Of a stretch of 10,515 nt of DNA, positions 1 to 7,194 are shown one piece after another (the stretch's first letter is position 1; each line of letters starts with the position of its first letter). The notes beneath the pieces were generated by a model that saw nothing but the letters and a program-made list of their open reading frames with translations, was not told the DNA's origin and searched no databases. Both the position numbers and the translations under genes were made by a program. Source of the stretch: Chitinophagales bacterium (GTDB lineage: Bacteria; Bacteroidota; Bacteroidia; Chitinophagales; Chitinophagaceae); the NCBI GenBank assembly GCA_013297585.1, contig JAAFHG010000095.1, forward strand, positions 1 to 10,515. Direction: 5' to 3'.

Positions 1-2474
1 CTTTTGGAGGTTATGCTCTAACGCATCAATCTACAGCAGGTACAAAATTTAATGTAAATTGTAAGGTTAGGTTCAATAATACTTTTACGACAGGAACATC
101 AAATAGAAACAATGTAATACGTAGTTCAGGAAATGCAGCAAACGTTATTGAATTTGGATCTAGCAGTGAAATAGAGAATGTTGGGTTTGGTCCAATTGTT
201 GCTTATTCTCCAGCTGGTACTATACTATTTAATGGAGTGATAAAACCAGGAGCGGCTAACCTTACTTGTGGTATAGGTAATACCACTTTTGGTCCAACTT
301 CAGACAATTCAAATTTTACCCTTGCTGCTAACTGGATGAATATAGCAGCAGGTGCTAATGTAGTTGTTAATACAACAGCTTCTGGAAACTGGTACAAAAA
401 TACGGCAGGTTTACTTCGTTGTTTAAATTATGCTGTAGGTACATCTTCTACAATAACTTTAAATACTGCCAATGTTTGGAATAGTCCTTTAACAGCTACC
501 ACAAATACTAACGATCGACTTACAGGTGTTAATCTTGTTGTAAATGCAAATCAAACTGCCAATACTGGAGCTGTAACTTTGGGACTTACCACTTTACAAG
601 GAATTTTAAACCTAACCGTTGCTCCAGGTGTTAGTGTAAGTTTTGGTAACAGTAGTGCTATTACTTGGACACTCAATTCTGTAATTAACATTTATGGTTT
701 CGATACGGCAGGAGACATCAAATTTGGAAGTGATGCCACTGGATTATCTGCTGCTCAATTGGCAGTTATTATCTTGAAAGATGGTGCCAATGCAGGTAAA
801 GCAGTTACATTAGATGCAACTGGAAAATTAATCGTAAGTACCGTTACTAATACTTGGATCGGTACCACTAGTGCTACTAACACGGCTAGTAACTGGTCTT
901 TAGGATTACCAACAACCGCGCATAATGTTGTTATTCCAGCAGGCACACCATTCAGTCCATTAGTTAATAATAATTTAAATATGTTTTCCTTGACTGTTAA
1001 TTCGGGTGCAACATTAGGTACTAACGGAGGATTTATTGTTAATGTGTCTGGCAAGGTGACAAATAACGGTACGATAAATCTTGCTAGTAACGCTCTGCTG
1101 TTTCAACGCTATACAGCGCAGAACGACGGTACGGGAGTTTTTAACGTAACTCGTAATAGTAATAGCTTGAAACGATTGGATTTTACAATGTGGTCATCCC
1201 CAGTTATTGGCACACAGACCTTAGCGGATTTTTCACCTCTAACATCTCAATCGCCAAGTCGTTTTTATACTTTCGACCCAGCAGCAAATCAATTTAGTGC
1301 TGTTACAAGTCCTACAACAACTACTTTTGCACTAGGTACTGGTTATTTAATTCGTATGCCAAACACTAATATAGCAGCTGGTTACGATGCTGGTACAACA
1401 GCAATAACTTTTGCAGGAGTTTTTAGAGGGAATGCCAATAACTCACCGGTTCAACTTACTGGACTTACACCTGATAGGTTTTATGCAGTAGGAAATCCTT
1501 TTCCAACAGTAATAAATGCTACAAACTTTCTTAACCTTAACTCAACAGGGGGAACTTTGTATTTCTTTAGAAAGACCAATGCAGTAGCAAATTCTACAGG
1601 ATCTGCTTATGCTACACGGAATACTACGGGTGGAACTGCTGCCGATGCAGCAATTGCACCAAATAATATTGTCCCGTCTGTTACTATACAAGTAGGACAA
1701 GGGTTTATCGTGAAAACAGGGCTTACAGCAACTTCATTGACTTTTAACCATGCTATGAAAGCTAATACTTTAAGTAACCCGTTTTTAAAAACTAAACAAG
1801 AAGCTGAACCAGATAGAGTATGGTTAAATCTTACTAGCTCAACAGGTGTTTTTAGTCAAGCATTAATTGGTTATACTGCTGAGGCTACTCTTGGTTTCGA
1901 TAATGGTTATGATGGAGAGTACATCAACGATAGCCCAATAGCTTTAACATCAAACATTGATAATAAAGAATACACCATTCAAGCACGTCCAGCATTTGAT
2001 GCCTCTGATGTAGTGGCTTTAAACTTCAAAACTAATATTAAGGGAGAATATAGCATTGCTTTAGATCATTTTGATGGTCTTTTCACTGCTGGTCAAGACA
2101 TCTATTTAGTAGATAGCAAAACGGGTGTAGAAACTGATTTGAAAAATAGCGCTTATACATTCAACGCAGAAGCTGGTGTTGATAACAGTAGATTCACTTT
2201 GAAATACCAAAAAACATTAAGCATTGATGATTCTGTTATTGAAGACAACAGCATTTCAGTATACACTAATACTGGAACATTGTTCGTAAATTCAAAATCA
2301 GTTGCCTTAAGTAGCATTGAAGTTTTTGATATACAAGGACGATTAATTGCTGAAAAAAAGAACATAAAAGCTAACGAAGCTACTATCTCTAATTTGAGAG
2401 CTAAAAATCAAGTATTGATTGTTAAAATTCAATCAGCAGATAATAAAGTGGTGACTAAAAAATTATTAAATTAA
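1..2474 (+). CDS. T9SS-exported adhesin-like beta-strand repeat protein, 5'-truncated by the window edge
   Basis: The frame is open from codon 3-5 to the TAA at 2472-2474, giving 823 visible residues. The GTG at 234-236 and ATG at 333-335 are internal codons, and no start or signal peptide lies in the window, so the N-terminus is outside it. Residues 1-283 are Thr/Asn/Gly-rich beta-strand sequence. Around residues 229-278 there is a segment with GFDTAGDIKFGSDATGLSAA, which resembles the sequence that often closes autotransporter-associated beta-strand repeat regions. Residues 284-737 form a module shared with the 3656-6622 protein; marker motifs are LDFTMWSSP, GYLIRMPNT, GNPFP, LYFFRKTN, GQGFIVK, NDSPIALT and ALDHFDGLF. 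The last 86 residues carry VFDIQGR and end in TKKLLN, as expected of a T9SS C-terminal sorting signal. The module plus tail resembles the family called T9SS sorting signal type C (ChiA-like); this family name is from memory. Likely a surface protein; its ligand cannot be read from sequence. It probably shares a transcript with the gene 19 nt downstream. Confidence 0.88.
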   Translation, partial: FGGYALTHQSTAGTKFNVNCKVRFNNTFTTGTSNRNNVIRSSGNAANVIEFGSSSEIENVGFGPIVAYSPAGTILFNGVIKPGAANLTCGIGNTTFGPTSDNSNFTLAANWMNIAAGANVVVNTTASGNWYKNTAGLLRCLNYAVGTSSTITLNTANVWNSPLTATTNTNDRLTGVNLVVNANQTANTGAVTLGLTTLQGILNLTVAPGVSVSFGNSSAITWTLNSVINIYGFDTAGDIKFGSDATGLSAAQLAVIILKDGANAGKAVTLDATGKLIVSTVTNTWIGTTSATNTASNWSLGLPTTAHNVVIPAGTPFSPLVNNNLNMFSLTVNSGATLGTNGGFIVNVSGKVTNNGTINLASNALLFQRYTAQNDGTGVFNVTRNSNSLKRLDFTMWSSPVIGTQTLADFSPLTSQSPSRFYTFDPAANQFSAVTSPTTTTFALGTGYLIRMPNTNIAAGYDAGTTAITFAGVFRGNANNSPVQLTGLTPDRFYAVGNPFPTVINATNFLNLNSTGGTLYFFRKTNAVANSTGSAYATRNTTGGTAADAAIAPNNIVPSVTIQVGQGFIVKTGLTATSLTFNHAMKANTLSNPFLKTKQEAEPDRVWLNLTSSTGVFSQALIGYTAEATLGFDNGYDGEYINDSPIALTSNIDNKEYTIQARPAFDASDVVALNFKTNIKGEYSIALDHFDGLFTAGQDIYLVDSKTGVETDLKNSAYTFNAEAGVDNSRFTLKYQKTLSIDDSVIEDNSISVYTNTGTLFVNSKSVALSSIEVFDIQGRLIAEKKNIKANEATISNLRAKNQVLIVKIQSADNKVVTKKLLN
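852..2213 (+). repeat. Module copy 1 (~454 aa coding repeat, related to copies at 3722 and 5042)
   Basis: This is the C-terminal module of the first gene. It is homologous over most of its length to two tandem copies in the 3656-6622 gene. It starts with a TWIG motif (the TWNG/IWNG position in the other copies) and ends just before the 86-residue sorting tail. Its first ~110 residues are clearly more divergent than those of the other two copies. Its last ~100 residues, from FSQALIGYT to YTF, are closer to copy 3 than copy 2 is. The copies align at protein level; there is no long identical DNA stretch. Confidence 0.8.
2214..2471 (+). other. T9SS C-terminal sorting domain (86 codons)
   Basis: This domain starts at TLSIDDS and ends TKKLLN. 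Visible hallmarks are IEVFDIQGRLIAE, a hydrophobic strand LIVKI, and a basic terminal KK. It aligns without gaps to the 86-residue tail of the 3656-6622 protein (VFDILGRQIAE ... VTKKVIN). In the family this domain directs passage through the outer-membrane T9SS translocon and is usually cleaved during surface attachment or release. Confidence 0.85.
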
Positions 2475-2493
2475 GAACTTAAAAATATATAAA

Positions 2494-2730
2494 ATGAAAA
2501 GTAATTTATTAAAAATATATACTACTGCTTTTTTCTTATGCTGCACCTTGGTAACATTTGCACAACCAGGTTCTGGTTCAGATAACGGTGGAATAGATGA
2601 TAACGGTGCTAGTGATACTACACCAGCTGCCCCAATAGATAGTTTTGTATGGGTAATGGTAATCTTAGGTCTTGCTCTAGCAATTCTAAGATTTAGAGCA
2701 ATTTATAAACAAATTGCTAGTGCTAACTAG
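2494..2730 (+). CDS. PID-motif micro-protein (signal peptide, acidic linker, single TM), probable PID-CTERM type
   Basis: A 78-aa protein. Residues 1-24 are a signal peptide (MKSNLLK basic start, hydrophobic core, cleavage near TFAQ). Residues 25-46 are a Gly/Asn/Asp/Ser-rich linker. Then come P47-I48-D49, a membrane segment at about 51-65 (FVWVMVILGLALAIL), and a basic end beginning R66-F-R68. The order motif, membrane segment, basic tail is that of exosortase or rhombosortase-like sorting tails, and it matches what I recall as the PID-CTERM group of small Bacteroidota proteins; the sorting enzyme is not evident here. There is no other domain. The start is 19 nt after the previous stop, with an A-rich leader (ATATATAAA) and no Shine-Dalgarno, so it is probably co-transcribed with the adhesin gene, and a terminator follows at 2763. 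The paralogue at 6644-6868 sits in the same position relative to a homologous cargo gene. Function unknown. Confidence 0.82.
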   Translation: MKSNLLKIYTTAFFLCCTLVTFAQPGSGSDNGGIDDNGASDTTPAAPIDSFVWVMVILGLALAILRFRAIYKQIASAN

Positions 2731-2762
2731 ACCTAAATAAAAACTAATATTGTTTTGTTTAT

Positions 2763-2796
2763 AAAACCCTGTTCCGAAATGGGCAGGGTTTTTTTT
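2763..2796 (+). terminator. Intrinsic terminator after the first cargo/micro-protein pair
   Basis: A 9-bp perfect stem, AAAACCCTG (2763-2771) with CAGGGTTTT (2784-2792), encloses a 12-nt loop. The T run extends from 2789 to 2796. It lies 32 nt after the stop of the micro-protein gene and separates it from the next gene. Confidence 0.85.
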
Positions 2797-2838
2797 GCTT
2801 TTGTTTTAAAATAAATAGTTTAATCCCTTATTTAAAGA

Positions 2839-3303
2839 ATGAATATGATGAAGATAGTTTCCACTAAAGAGATGACTAAAATTTTACCCAATACTACTAA
2901 ATTTGACAGTTTAACTTTTTCGAATGATGGACTTGTTTTAAACTATAAAAATAATAATGAAATAGAAATTCCTTTCGATAAATTGGATAAGATTTATATC
3001 AAAAGACATAATCTAAATCCTTTTTGGGAGCTTTTGGGTATTTCAATTCCATTTGTATTTGTGTTTATGGCTATCAACTATTTGCCACTAAACCTTATGA
3101 TACTCGTGAGTGTTATTTCAATTCTCACCGTTTTTGTTGGGGTAATTAATTATAAATGGTATCGCTTGTATGTTCGCCTTAAAGACGGTACTTCTTTTAG
3201 AAAAAAAATATCCTTTGAACTCAAAACAGAAAATTTCACCATTCTTGAAAAAATACGTTCCGAATATATTTATTATCATAGCAGTGAATTGAAATCGGTA
3301 TAA
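2839..3303 (+). CDS. Hypothetical two-TM membrane protein with cytoplasmic beta-rich flanks
   Basis: A 154-aa protein with no signal peptide and no motif that I recognise with confidence. Residues 1-60 look like a soluble beta-strand region (DGLVLNYKNNNEIEIPFDKL, then KIYIKR). Two hydrophobic segments follow at about 62-80 (PFWELLGISIPFVFVFMAIN) and 85-105 (NLMILVSVISILTVFVGV), with a Tyr/Lys-rich junction and a charged C-terminal strand-helix region (YVRLKDGTSFRKKISFEL). A soluble domain split by a TM hairpin is seen in bacterial PH-like membrane proteins, so that is a possible class, but this is a guess from shape. In-frame ATGs occur at 2839, 2845 and 2848; the first is taken, without a Shine-Dalgarno to decide. 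A terminator upstream and a 352-bp gap downstream suggest a single-gene transcript. It shows no sequence link to the flanking adhesin modules. No clear terminator follows it. Confidence 0.72.
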   Translation: MNMMKIVSTKEMTKILPNTTKFDSLTFSNDGLVLNYKNNNEIEIPFDKLDKIYIKRHNLNPFWELLGISIPFVFVFMAINYLPLNLMILVSVISILTVFVGVINYKWYRLYVRLKDGTSFRKKISFELKTENFTILEKIRSEYIYYHSSELKSV

Positions 3304-3655
3304 GTTTTAATGGTGTTTTATTTATGTAGTGTTCTAGTTAATAAAAAACAAAAAATACTATCATAGTTTTACTAATTCTTATCGTTTATCAAACATATTA
3401 ATTTAAACTGATAGAGCAGGAATTAAGCTTTACATAAAAATCTAATGTGAAACTTAGTAAAATTTTTACTATTGTTTAGTAATCATAAAGTATCAATATC
3501 TTGATTTTAAATTTTTCTATTTGTTTGTTTCAGTCTAAGAAAATACCTCCAAAATAATCAACAAGCTAAGGTGCTTACATAGCCTATTTCAAATAGTGAT
3601 TATTTTTTTATGCTAACAACTTGACCATCTACAATAATAATTAAACCAGCCATTA
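3304..3655. other. Intergenic region without a gene; upstream region of the duplicated cargo gene
   Basis: This is 352 bp of AT-rich DNA in which I see no coding frame. It carries several copies of a TTTACTA/TAGTAAA word, including the dyad at 3455-3471, and a 14-mer (3367-3380) that recurs at 7689-7702. I could not place a convincing Bacteroidota promoter (a -33 TTTG and a -7 TAnnTTTG at correct spacing). The promoter of the 3656 gene is expected here. Confidence 0.5.
3455..3482. promoter_or_regulatory. Compound dyad TAGTAAAA-T-TTTTACTA followed by TAGTAA
   Basis: TAGTAAAA at 3455-3462 and TTTTACTA at 3464-3471 form a perfect 8-bp inverted repeat around one base. A third arm, TAGTAA at 3477-3482, can pair with TTACTA as an alternative. 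It lies about 175-200 nt upstream of the 3656 start. The inner form AGTAAA-N3-TTTACT (3456-3470) occurs again at 7681-7695 upstream of the other large secreted gene. It could be a regulator site, but AT-rich DNA produces such dyads by chance and no function is shown. Confidence 0.3.
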
Positions 3656-6622
3656 ATGAAAAATTGTTTTGTAATACTGATTCTCTTAAACTTCTTAATG
3701 GCAGTAGCGCAAATAACTACTACCTGGAACGGTTCCTCTTGGTCTGATGGTGCTCCAACAGCTTCCGTAGATGCTATCATTGCTGGAAATTATACTGCAC
3801 CATTAAACGGTGTTATTGCTGCTAGAAAACTAACGATAAACTCAGGTGTTCTAAGTGTAAATTCAGGCAACTTAACGGTGCAAAATGAACTAATTAACAA
3901 TGCCGGGGCAAATGCAGTTGTAATTGAAAGTAATGCCAATTTGATTCAAGGAACTGAAACTTTATTGAATGCTAATATAGGTAACATTACGATAAAACGT
4001 AATAGTGCATTATTGAAACAACTGGATTATACTTTATGGTCATCACCTGTTGCAGACCAAAATTTATTGAAATTTTCACCAGCTACAGTTTTAAACCGGT
4101 TTTACAAATACAATACAACTACCAATTTATTTAATTCGTTACCAAACGTAGCTACAACTAATTTTGCAACTGCAAATGGTTATTTGATTCGAATGCCCGA
4201 CACAGCGAATTCAACAATTCCTACAGCTTATTCCGGACAGTTTACAGGAATACCTCATAATGGCACAATCTCTTATACGATGACTGTAGGTGATTTTGGA
4301 TCAAATTTCAATTTAGTTGGCAATCCGTATCCTTCTCCTATCAGTATGTCACAATTTGTTTTAGACAATAGTACCAATATCACTGGTACGTTGTATTTCT
4401 GGAGAAAAACAAATGGGGTTAACGGAGGCGCTTATTGCACTTGGAACAACGGTATATTTGTAACAAACAATAATTTGCAATCTCAAAATCCGAACGGCAT
4501 TATCCAAACAGGACAAGGGTTTATTGTTGAATCTAAAAATGCTGCTACCAGTTTGACTTTTACCAATGCACAAAGGATAGCGAATACTACTGGACAATTT
4601 TTTAAAACGAACCGAATAGTTGTAGACGACAATAGAATTTTTTTGAACGCCACTAGTGCAGTTGGTGATTTTTCGCAGATGGCTGTAACTTATATTGCAG
4701 GTGCGACTAATGAAGTAGATGAATTTGATGCGAAATATTTCAATGACAGCGCAATAGCATTAAACTCTTTTCTTGATAATGCAGATTATGTTATTCAAGG
4801 ACGTGCTTTGCCATTCGACCCTACTGACGAAGTACCTTTGAGCTTTTTTGCTGCTGCAGCTGGTACTTACACTATTGCAGTTGACCGTGTTGAAGGCCTG
4901 TTTGCAGGAAATCAGGATGTGCTATTAAAAGACAATGTCACAGGAATCGAAACGGATTTAAAAGCTGGTAACTATACTTTTGCCGCTCCATCAGGTAAGA
5001 CTACTTCAAGATTTGTACTTAAATATATAAAAAACACTACTATTTGGAATGGCACATCTTGGTCTAATGGGATTCCTACAGCAGCAAAAGAAGCCCTGGT
5101 TGAGGGAGATTATTCGACTAGTTCAAACGGAGCCTTAACTGCAAAAAAACTATATGTAAACTCTGGTGTATTAACTGTAAATTCAGGTAACTTGATTGTT
5201 CAAAAAGAACTAATCAATAATGCAGGTGCTGCAGCTGTTGTTCTTGAAAATAATGCCAATTTAGTTCAAGGAGCATCGACAATTGCGAATACTAATGTTG
5301 GTTTTATCACTGTAAAAAGAAATGGTTCTTTACTAAGAAGACTCGATTATACAATTTGGTCTTCGCCAACAACAAATCCAAATCAGTTTTTGAAAACTTT
5401 TTCACCATTGACTTTGGACGAACGATTTTACAACTATAACGTATCCACAAACTTATACAATGCCCTTATAGCGTCGAATCTACCGTCGGCAACCACATTC
5501 GAAAAAGGAGCTGGTTATTTAATTCGTATGCCCAATACCTCAGATCCCATTACACCCACTTCTTACCAAGGAGTGTTCACCGGACTACCCAATAACGGTA
5601 CAATCACAAAAACCGTAACTTATCTCGATGCGACACACGGCTATAATATGGTAGGAAATCCCTATCCATCGACACTAGATGCCAGCGCATTTATTACTGA
5701 AAATGCAGCCAATATTGAAAGCAGCTTATATTTCTGGCGAAAAATTAATAACCCTCTAGATTTATCTACAGCTTATGCAGTTTTTAACCCTTTAGGTTCT
5801 ACTGCTACAGCAAGTAGCGAAATTCCCAACGGAACAATTCAAGTTGGGCAAGGGTTTTTTGTGAAAGCAAAAAGTGGCGCAACGGCAATTTCGTTTACCA
5901 ATGCTATGCGTTTAGGAAATACCACCGGTCCTTTTTTCAAAACCAAAAAAGTTGCTGAAAAAAGCCGACTTTGGTTGAATTTGACCAATGCCGAAGGATT
6001 TTTTAGTCAATCCTTAATTGGTTACACTTCAGAAGCCACTCAAGGTGTAGATGATTTTGATGCTAAATATTTTAATGACAGTCCAATTGCCTTGACCTTC
6101 AACATCAACAACGAAGAATACACTATTCAGGGTCGAGCTTCCTTTGATGTCTCGGATGTGGTGGACTTAAATTTCAAAACAGATGTTGCAGGGAATTTCA
6201 CCATTGCTCTAGATCATTTTGATGGATTATTTGCCTCAGGACAAAATGTGTATTTGGTTGATCGCAATACAGGAACCGAAACTGATTTGAAATTGAGTTC
6301 TTATACTTTTGCTACGACTGTTGGAACAGACAATGATAGGTTTTCTTTGCAATTCCAAAAAACATTAAAAGTAGGGGCACAAGCGTTTGACGAAAACAGC
6401 CTAGTGGTGTACAGAAAAAAAGAAATACTTTATATACAATCAAATACCGTTGCTATCAATTCAGTCAAAGTCTTTGATATACTAGGAAGGCAAATCGCAG
6501 AACAAAAAAATCTAAATACCAACACGATTACATTCAAAGATTTGAAGTCCAAACATTCGGCCTTGTTTGTAACAATTTCAAGTAAAGACAACAAACGGGT
6601 TACTAAAAAAGTAATCAATTAG
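3656..6622 (+). CDS. T9SS-exported surface protein with tandemly duplicated ~440-aa module
   Basis: A complete 988-aa protein. Residues 1-19 form a short signal peptide (MKNCFVILILLNFLMAVAQ), the only in-frame candidate at the start. Residues 23-462 and 463-902 are two homologous units, opening with TWNGSSWSDG and IWNGTSWSNG. Each contains, in order, NSGVL.VNSGNL, ELINNAGA, LDYT.WSSP, GYLIRMP, GNPYPS, LYFWRK, GQGF, FDAKYFNDS, IQGRA and ETDLK. Residues 903-988 are the T9SS sorting tail (VFDILGRQIAE, ending VTKKVIN); only the second unit is followed by one. The module and tail resemble what I recall as T9SS sorting signal type C (ChiA-like) proteins. No catalytic motif is seen, so an adhesive or structural surface role is inferred. 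Likely route: Sec to periplasm, then the T9SS translocon. A micro-protein gene starts 21 nt downstream and is probably in the same operon. A fusion of two neighbouring cargo genes could also explain the double structure. Confidence 0.92.
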   Translation: MKNCFVILILLNFLMAVAQITTTWNGSSWSDGAPTASVDAIIAGNYTAPLNGVIAARKLTINSGVLSVNSGNLTVQNELINNAGANAVVIESNANLIQGTETLLNANIGNITIKRNSALLKQLDYTLWSSPVADQNLLKFSPATVLNRFYKYNTTTNLFNSLPNVATTNFATANGYLIRMPDTANSTIPTAYSGQFTGIPHNGTISYTMTVGDFGSNFNLVGNPYPSPISMSQFVLDNSTNITGTLYFWRKTNGVNGGAYCTWNNGIFVTNNNLQSQNPNGIIQTGQGFIVESKNAATSLTFTNAQRIANTTGQFFKTNRIVVDDNRIFLNATSAVGDFSQMAVTYIAGATNEVDEFDAKYFNDSAIALNSFLDNADYVIQGRALPFDPTDEVPLSFFAAAAGTYTIAVDRVEGLFAGNQDVLLKDNVTGIETDLKAGNYTFAAPSGKTTSRFVLKYIKNTTIWNGTSWSNGIPTAAKEALVEGDYSTSSNGALTAKKLYVNSGVLTVNSGNLIVQKELINNAGAAAVVLENNANLVQGASTIANTNVGFITVKRNGSLLRRLDYTIWSSPTTNPNQFLKTFSPLTLDERFYNYNVSTNLYNALIASNLPSATTFEKGAGYLIRMPNTSDPITPTSYQGVFTGLPNNGTITKTVTYLDATHGYNMVGNPYPSTLDASAFITENAANIESSLYFWRKINNPLDLSTAYAVFNPLGSTATASSEIPNGTIQVGQGFFVKAKSGATAISFTNAMRLGNTTGPFFKTKKVAEKSRLWLNLTNAEGFFSQSLIGYTSEATQGVDDFDAKYFNDSPIALTFNINNEEYTIQGRASFDVSDVVDLNFKTDVAGNFTIALDHFDGLFASGQNVYLVDRNTGTETDLKLSSYTFATTVGTDNDRFSLQFQKTLKVGAQAFDENSLVVYRKKEILYIQSNTVAINSVKVFDILGRQIAEQKNLNTNTITFKDLKSKHSALFVTISSKDNKRVTKKVIN
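3722..5041 (+). repeat. Module copy 2 (first tandem unit, residues 23-462)
   Basis: This copy begins at TWNGSSWSDG and ends after RFVLKYIKN, where it joins the next unit directly with no linker and no sorting tail. Its first ~110 residues match copy 3 closely, about 69 of 110 identical by hand count. Its last ~100 residues are less similar to copy 3 (about 57 identical) than copy 1 is. It is the only copy with IQGRALPFDPTDEVPL, the form I recall as common in this family. Confidence 0.85.
5042..6361 (+). repeat. Module copy 3 (second tandem unit, residues 463-902)
   Basis: This copy begins at IWNGTSWSNG and ends before the TLKVG that opens the sorting tail. Its start lies exactly 440 codons after the start of copy 2. 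Its N-terminal third resembles copy 2 and its C-terminal third resembles copy 1 (NDSPIALT, EYTIQ, SDVV.LNFKT, IALDHFDGLF, YLVD), so it is a mosaic of the two. Confidence 0.85.
6362..6619 (+). other. T9SS C-terminal sorting domain (86 codons)
   Basis: The segment runs from TLKVGAQAFD to TKKVIN, with VFDILGRQIAE near its centre and a basic end. It is the same length as the tail of the first gene and aligns to it without gaps. Its expected role is recognition by the T9SS and removal on surface delivery. Confidence 0.85.
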
Positions 6623-6643
6623 AAATTTATAATACATTTAAAA

Positions 6644-6868
6644 ATGACAACTAAAACATTAAAATATTATTTTGGAGCGATTTGTTTGTGTTCCAATCTT
6701 GTAATTTTTGCACAAACTTTACCTGGAAACGACGATAATAATGGTGGACTAGAAAATAGTGATCCTGTAGCGCCTATTGATGGGTATATTTGGGCATTAG
6801 CAGCAATTGGCTTGGTCTATGTTTTCTGGAGGTTAAGAGCCTTTGCGTTGCAATATAAATCACTATAA
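6644..6868 (+). CDS. PID-motif micro-protein, paralogue of the 2494-2730 product
   Basis: A 74-aa protein built like its paralogue. The signal peptide is residues 1-24 (MTTKTLKYY start, hydrophobic core, cleavage near IFAQ). An acidic Asn/Asp/Gly linker (about 25-43) follows, then P44-I45-D46, a membrane segment at about 48-62 (GYIWALAAIGLVYVF) and a basic end starting R63-L-R65. Both proteins share the pattern A-P-I-D, two residues, aromatic or aliphatic, W, hydrophobic stretch, R-x-R-A, while signal peptides and linkers have diverged, so the PID-TM-RxR part appears to be the constrained element. It probably belongs to the PID-CTERM-like small proteins (assignment from memory). The start is 21 nt after the cargo gene stop with an A/T-rich leader, and a terminator follows at 6901, consistent with a bicistronic operon. 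Its molecular role is unknown; delivery or anchoring of the cargo is inferred from position only. Confidence 0.82.
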   Translation: MTTKTLKYYFGAICLCSNLVIFAQTLPGNDDNNGGLENSDPVAPIDGYIWALAAIGLVYVFWRLRAFALQYKSL

Positions 6869-6900
6869 TAAGAACTTACCTTCTTTTTGGTATAAAAAAC

Positions 6901-6937
6901 AAAACTCTGTATCATCGCTGAACAGAGTTTTTTTTTT
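6901..6937 (+). terminator. Intrinsic terminator after the second cargo/micro-protein pair
   Basis: A 10-bp perfect stem, AAAACTCTGT (6901-6910) with ACAGAGTTTT (6922-6931), encloses an 11-nt loop and leads into a T run from 6928 to 6937. It lies 32 nt after the micro-protein stop, the same distance as the first terminator. Confidence 0.88.
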
Positions 6938-7086
6938 GACATGTATTCAAACCAGTTAAAACATTCTTAGGTATCGTAGTTGAATTTATTTGTTTTATAA
7001 TTTGAACTTGGGTGATATTCAATTTATTTTTTTGGTTCTTCTGGAAATAGTGTGAACATTTAGTTTTTTTTCAAAGCATTAAGAAA

Positions 7087-7134
7087 TTAAGGTTCATTAA
7101 GCGGGCTAAAACTTAATTTTCTTAATGAACTTAA
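7087..7134. repeat. Imperfect inverted repeat (hairpin) in intergenic DNA
   Basis: TTAAG-G-TTCATTAAG (7087-7101) pairs with CTTAATGAACTTAA (7121-7134). This gives 14 pairs with one bulged G and a 19-nt loop that includes CGGGCT. No T run follows and no gene ends nearby, so it is not an obvious terminator. The role is unknown. Confidence 0.5.
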
Positions 7135-7194
7135 TGGTTTAATGATTAATAATCGGTATACAAGATGCCTGAATTTATTTTATTTTTTTAGCTT

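Noticed and set aside
755..1054. Minus-strand open frame of 99 codons
   Set aside because: It lies entirely inside the first adhesin gene, antisense to repetitive Thr/Asn/Val-rich codons that tend to give open antisense frames. It has no recognisable motif.
3656..3715. Lipoprotein signal in the 3656 gene (Cys at residue 4)
   Set aside because: The Cys is in the n-region, before the hydrophobic core, and no lipobox Cys is at the cleavage site; this is an ordinary signal peptide.
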